This document shows, one piece after another, positions 6,006-8,521 of a stretch of 8,521 bases of DNA. Positions within the stretch are counted from its first letter, which is position 1. Every line of letters starts with the position of its first letter. Origin of the DNA: Pedosphaera sp. (GTDB taxonomy: Bacteria > Verrucomicrobiota > Verrucomicrobiae > Limisphaerales > Pedosphaeraceae); NCBI GenBank assembly GCA_028293265.1, contig JAQGPB010000295.1, positions 1 through 8,521 on the forward strand, read 5' to 3'. Under the pieces are notes generated by a model that searched no databases, was not told where the DNA came from, and worked only from the letters and a program-made list of their open reading frames with translations. The position numbers and the translations under genes were made by a program.

Positions 6006-6518
6006 ATGCAAAAAATCACGCCATTCCTGTGGTTCAACGACAACGCCGAGGAGGCGGTGAAGTTCTATACGTCCATCTTCAAAAATTCCAAGATCAAGAA
6101 AATTGCGCGTTACGGCGAAGAAGGCGAAAAGGTCTCTGGACGGCCGAAGGGATCGGTGATGACAGTTGCATTTGAGCTGGAGGGCCAGGAATTCGTGGCG
6201 CTCAACGGCGGTCCGCAGTTCAAATTCACCGAGGCCGTGTCGTTCGTCGTGAACTGCAAGACGCAGGCAGAAGTGGACAAGTATTGGAAGAAGCTGTCCG
6301 CCGGCGGGAAAGAGGTGCAGTGCGGCTGGCTGAAGGACAAATACGGACTGGCTTGGCAGATCGTGCCGACGATTTTGCCCGAACTGTTGAAAGACAAGGA
6401 CCCGGCGAAAGCGCATCGCGTCATGCAGGCCATGCTTCAAATGGTCAAGCTGGACATCAAAAAATTGAAACAGGCTTCTGCCTCAAAGAGCAAAACCAAC
6501 AACCACAAAAAACAATAG
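6006..6518 (+). CDS. VOC protein of the PhnB-like / 3-demethylubiquinone-9 3-methyltransferase-like family
   Basis: This 170-residue protein has the PF06983-type VOC fold. Visible motifs are [20 protein letters not shown] (1-20), [10 protein letters not shown] (21-30), [18 protein letters not shown] (65-82) and [16 protein letters not shown] (106-121). Despite the family name, these proteins lack an S-adenosylmethionine-binding fold, so a methyltransferase call would be misleading. The C-terminal 20 residues are a Lys/Ser/Asn-rich tail outside the domain. I chose the ATG at 6006 because the domain starts there; a longer frame reaching back to 5823 would overlap the DUF1428 gene with unrelated sequence. 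It lies 97 bases after DUF1428 and nine bases before the propeller gene, whose ribosome site overlaps its stop. Confidence 0.9.
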   Translation: MQKITPFLWFNDNAEEAVKFYTSIFKNSKIKKIARYGEEGEKVSGRPKGSVMTVAFELEGQEFVALNGGPQFKFTEAVSFVVNCKTQAEVDKYWKKLSAGGKEVQCGWLKDKYGLAWQIVPTILPELLKDKDPAKAHRVMQAMLQMVKLDIKKLKQASASKSKTNNHKKQ

Positions 6519-6521
6519 GAG
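6517..6521 (+). promoter_or_regulatory. Strong ribosome binding site overlapping a stop codon
   Basis: AGGAG (6517-6521) sits six bases before the ATG at 6528 and shares two bases with the TAG stop (6516-6518) of the PhnB-like gene. It is the clearest Shine-Dalgarno sequence in the window and suggests that the propeller is well translated and coupled to the upstream gene. Confidence 0.7.
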
Positions 6522-6527
6522 CAACCA

Positions 6528-7694
6528 ATGAGCGGAGTACGAGTATTGGTAGGAACAAAGAAAGGCGCGTTTATTTTGACGGCCGATGGCAAGCGTCAGA
6601 ACTGGCAGGTCAGCGGACCGCATTTTGCCGGCTGGGAAATGTATCATCTCAAGGGTTCGCCAGTTGAGCCGAACCGCATCTTTGCATCGCAGACGAGCGG
6701 GTGGTTTGGGCAGATCATCCAGCGCTCCGATGATGGCGGCAAAACGTGGGAGACGCCGGGAAGCAAGCCGGAGGAGCTGAAGGGAGAGGGCGGCATGCCC
6801 AAGGGCGAGAGCAACAAATTTGTTTATGAAGGCGAGGTCGGCACGCACAAGTGGTATGACGGCACGCAGCATCCCTGGGAGTTCAAGCGCATCTGGCATG
6901 TCGAACCGTCATTGACCGACCCGGACACTGTTTACGCCGGCGCGGAAGACGCGGCGATTTTCAAGTCCACGGATGGCGGCAAATCGTGGAAGGAACTTTC
7001 CGGCCTGCGCAAAGCGAAAGCCAATCTCTGGCAGCCCGGCGCGGGCGGCATGGCCGTGCATACCATCCTGCTCGATCCCAAGAATGCGAACCGGATTTAC
7101 ATCGCCATCTCGGCGGCGGGCGCATTCCGTACCGATGACGGCGGGAAAACCTGGCGACCCATCAATCGCGGCCTGAAATCCAATTACGAACTGCCCGATC
7201 CCGACGCCGAGGTCGGCCACTGCGTTCATCGCATCGCCCTGCACCCGTCGCGACCAGACGTGTTGTTCATGCAGAAGCACTGGGATGTGTTGCGCACCGA
7301 CAACGCAGGCGACCAGTGGAGCGAGGTCAGCGGAAACTTGCCGTCCGATTTCGGTTTCCCGATTGACGTTCATGCGCACGAGCCGGAAACCATTTACGTG
7401 GTGCCGATCAAGAGCGACTCTGAACATTTCCCGCCGGACGGGAAGCTGCGGGTATATCGCAGCCGCACCGGTGGAAACGAATGGGAAGCGCTCACGAAAG
7501 GACTGCCGCAGAAGGATTGTTACGTCAATGTGCTGCGCGACGCGATGGCCGTTGATTCGCTCGATGAGTGCGGCGTGTATTTTGGCACCACCGGCGGCCA
7601 GGTTTATGGCTCGGCTGATGGCGGCAATTCTTGGAACGCGATCGTGCGCGATCTTCCGGCTGTTTATTCAGTCGAGGTTCAGACGCTACGGTGA
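6528..7694 (+). CDS. Asp-box (BNR/VPS10-like) beta-propeller protein
   Basis: This 388-residue protein carries six Asp-box motifs of the S/T-x-D-x-G-x-x-W kind: SDDGGKTW (67-74), STDGGKSW (147-154), TDDGGKTW (202-209), TDNAGDQW (257-264), SRTGGNEW (312-319) and SADGGNSW (362-369). Each is followed or preceded by strand patterns such as [29 protein letters not shown] and VYFGTTGG, as in six- to seven-bladed propellers. Databases often name such proteins sialidase or glycosyl hydrolase, but no sialidase catalytic triad is evident; a binding or scaffolding role is equally possible. There is no signal peptide ([15 protein letters not shown] is itself a blade strand), so it is probably cytoplasmic. 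The stop TGA (7692-7694) overlaps the ATG of the ubiquitin-like gene, indicating translational coupling and a linked function. Confidence 0.9.
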   Translation: MSGVRVLVGTKKGAFILTADGKRQNWQVSGPHFAGWEMYHLKGSPVEPNRIFASQTSGWFGQIIQRSDDGGKTWETPGSKPEELKGEGGMPKGESNKFVYEGEVGTHKWYDGTQHPWEFKRIWHVEPSLTDPDTVYAGAEDAAIFKSTDGGKSWKELSGLRKAKANLWQPGAGGMAVHTILLDPKNANRIYIAISAAGAFRTDDGGKTWRPINRGLKSNYELPDPDAEVGHCVHRIALHPSRPDVLFMQKHWDVLRTDNAGDQWSEVSGNLPSDFGFPIDVHAHEPETIYVVPIKSDSEHFPPDGKLRVYRSRTGGNEWEALTKGLPQKDCYVNVLRDAMAVDSLDECGVYFGTTGGQVYGSADGGNSWNAIVRDLPAVYSVEVQTLR

Positions 7695-7987
7695 TGCGAG
7701 TGGTGCTGCCATATCATTTGCGCAATCTGGCGCGCGTTGAGGGCGAGGTGGAACTGGAGGCCGGCAATCCGGCAACGGTGGCCTCGGTGCTGGATGCGCT
7801 CGAAGCGCGTTATCCGGTGCTGCGCGGGACAATTCGCGATCATGATACCATGAAGCGCCGGCCATTTATCCGATTTTTTGCGTGCAAGGAAGATCTGTCC
7901 CTTGAGCCGCCGGATACGAAGCTGCCGGACGCGGTCATGAATGGCGTTGAGCCGTTCCTAATTGTCGGGGCCATGGCCGGTGGCTAA
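7694..7987 (+). CDS. MoaD/ThiS-like ubiquitin-fold (beta-grasp) protein ending in Gly-Gly
   Basis: This 97-residue protein begins [20 protein letters not shown] and has the beta-grasp layout: a hairpin of two strands, the helix [15 protein letters not shown] (27-41), then [10 protein letters not shown] (55-64), and the final [10 protein letters not shown] (88-97). The C-terminal diglycine is the hallmark of sulfur-carrier and ubiquitin-like proteins, whose last Gly is adenylated by an E1-like enzyme (MoeB/ThiF) and then thiolated or conjugated. I chose the ATG at 7694, which overlaps the propeller stop as TGATG; a longer frame from 7631 would lie inside the propeller gene. No moaE, moeB, thiF, thiG or JAMM protease gene is present in the window, so classical molybdopterin or thiamine roles have no local support. 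The stop codon lies in the left arm of the downstream inverted repeat. Confidence 0.85.
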   Translation: MRVVLPYHLRNLARVEGEVELEAGNPATVASVLDALEARYPVLRGTIRDHDTMKRRPFIRFFACKEDLSLEPPDTKLPDAVMNGVEPFLIVGAMAGG

Positions 7988-8174
7988 GCGGGTGAGCAAA
8001 AGAAAGGTCGCAAATGATCAGTGTTACGCCCGCCCTCACCCCGGCCCTCTCCCCCAGGAGAGGGAGAATCATTTGCCGCCGCTTGGGGGCAAAGGGCATC
8101 ATCGGTTTTCGCCGCCGGTCATGGCCGCTGTCTAGCTCGTTGAGGCGTGACATTTCTTTTGCCAAGCCGCTTAG
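7984..8174. repeat. Nested inverted-repeat element (MITE-like or large hairpin)
   Basis: The 26-base outer arms at 7984-8009 and 8149-8174 are inverted copies with 22 of 26 positions matching (CTAAGCGG, GCAAAAGAAA and GTC blocks). Directly inside the left arm, GCAAATGAT (8010-8018) pairs perfectly with ATCATTTGC (8068-8076). Within that, CCCTCTCC (8045-8052) pairs with GGAGAGGG (8057-8064) across a four-base loop. The 191-base unit begins at the end of the MoaD-like gene. No transposase and no clear target-site duplication are seen. It may be a miniature element or a transcription-ending structure. Confidence 0.6.
8033..8067. repeat. Widespread CCCTCACCCCGG-type intergenic repeat with hairpin
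   Basis: The stretch beginning CCCTCACCCCGGCCCTCTCC and closing with GGAGAGGGAGAA resembles an intergenic motif that I recall from many unrelated bacterial genomes. It contains a stem of eight pairs (8045-8052 with 8057-8064). Its presence between two plus-strand genes fits a dispersed repeat or attenuator-like element. The recall of wide distribution is from memory and unchecked. Confidence 0.5.
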
Positions 8175-8262
8175 AGAATTAAGATAAAAAAACAAATTGT
8201 GTCACGATCCATCACCGGTTGTTCCGGCTGGGCGGCGGAGCAACCAAAACAAAAAAATCCCT

Positions 8263-8521
8263 ATGAAAAAGAAATCCATGCTCAGCAAAATCCTCCTCGG
8301 CCTTGCCGCCGTCATAATCATATTTCTCATCATCGTGGCGCTGCAACCCGCGCAATATTCTGTCACCCGTTCGGTCAGCGTGGCTGCGCCGCCCGAGGCA
8401 GTCTTCCCGCATGTGAACGAACTTAAAAAATGGGAACCGTGGAATCCCTTCGCGAAGCTCGATCCCGCAATCAAGATGACATACGAAGGCAAGCCGGCCG
8501 GCGTCGGCGCCAGTTATTCCT
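8263..8521 (+). CDS. SRPBCC family protein with N-terminal membrane anchor, 3'-truncated by the window
   Basis: The frame from the ATG at 8263 stays open to the window end (86 residues). It starts MKKKSMLSKILLGLAAVIII and continues FLIIVALQPAQYSV: three Lys, then a hydrophobic stretch (about 7-27) forming a membrane anchor or uncleaved signal. The start of a SRPBCC/polyketide-cyclase-like domain follows: VTRSVSVAAPPEAVFPHVNE (34-53), KWEPWNPFAKLDP (56-68) and MTYEGKPAGVGASYS (72-86). This pattern is typical of about 170-180-residue membrane-tethered SRPBCC proteins with a ligand-binding cavity of unknown specificity. No good Shine-Dalgarno lies close to the ATG; a GGAG at 8237-8240 is too far upstream. 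It fits with the stress-type VOC/YCII/DUF1428 cluster. Confidence 0.85.
   Translation, partial: MKKKSMLSKILLGLAAVIIIFLIIVALQPAQYSVTRSVSVAAPPEAVFPHVNELKKWEPWNPFAKLDPAIKMTYEGKPAGVGASYS

Noticed and set aside
8200..8227. TGTCACGAT at 8200-8208 as a third ECF-like promoter, before the SRPBCC gene
   Set aside because: The -35-like part is suggestive, but no CGTY-GTA block occurs at the spacing seen in the other two copies.

Overview
The window looks like chromosomal DNA of a Verrucomicrobiota bacterium, probably of the Pedosphaera/Limisphaerales type. This rests on the kind of secreted modular protein at the left edge (Gly-rich beta-helix, choice-of-anchor Q region, carboxypeptidase-like repeats and a C-terminal module of a style common in that phylum), weak Shine-Dalgarno sequences before most genes, and the mix of small stress-type proteins. 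The assignment is inference; no rRNA or marker gene is present.

Layout: (1) 2-2251, plus strand: the 3' part of a large secreted repeat protein whose start lies outside the window. (2) 2252-2312: a short convergent gap with a GC-rich hairpin. (3) 2313-3856, minus strand: ilvN then ilvC (acetolactate synthase regulatory subunit and ketol-acid reductoisomerase) of branched-chain amino acid synthesis. The catalytic subunit gene ilvB is not next to them. (4) 3857-4651: about 800 bases without a credible gene, holding three decamer arrays (each three copies), one heptamer array and, at its right end, a promoter-like element. (5) 4652-6518, plus strand: four small proteins, namely a glyoxalase-fold (VOC) protein, a YCII/DGPF protein, a DUF1428 (YbaA-like) protein and a PhnB-like VOC protein. 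(6) 6528-7987, plus strand: a six-Asp-box beta-propeller overlapping by one base a MoaD/ThiS-like ubiquitin-fold protein that ends in Gly-Gly. (7) 7984-8174: a nested inverted-repeat element. (8) 8263-end: the N-terminal part of a membrane-anchored SRPBCC protein.

The most interesting points are two. First, a 40-base element is duplicated before the first VOC gene and before the YCII gene (32 of 40 positions identical). It has TGTCCTGAT and TTCGTYGTA at fixed spacing and resembles a promoter for an extracytoplasmic-function (ECF) sigma factor, which suits a VOC/YCII/DUF1428/SRPBCC gene set. Second, the propeller and the diglycine-ending ubiquitin-like protein are translationally coupled, with no E1-like activating enzyme or molybdopterin/thiamine gene nearby. 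This suggests an uncharacterised two-gene unit.
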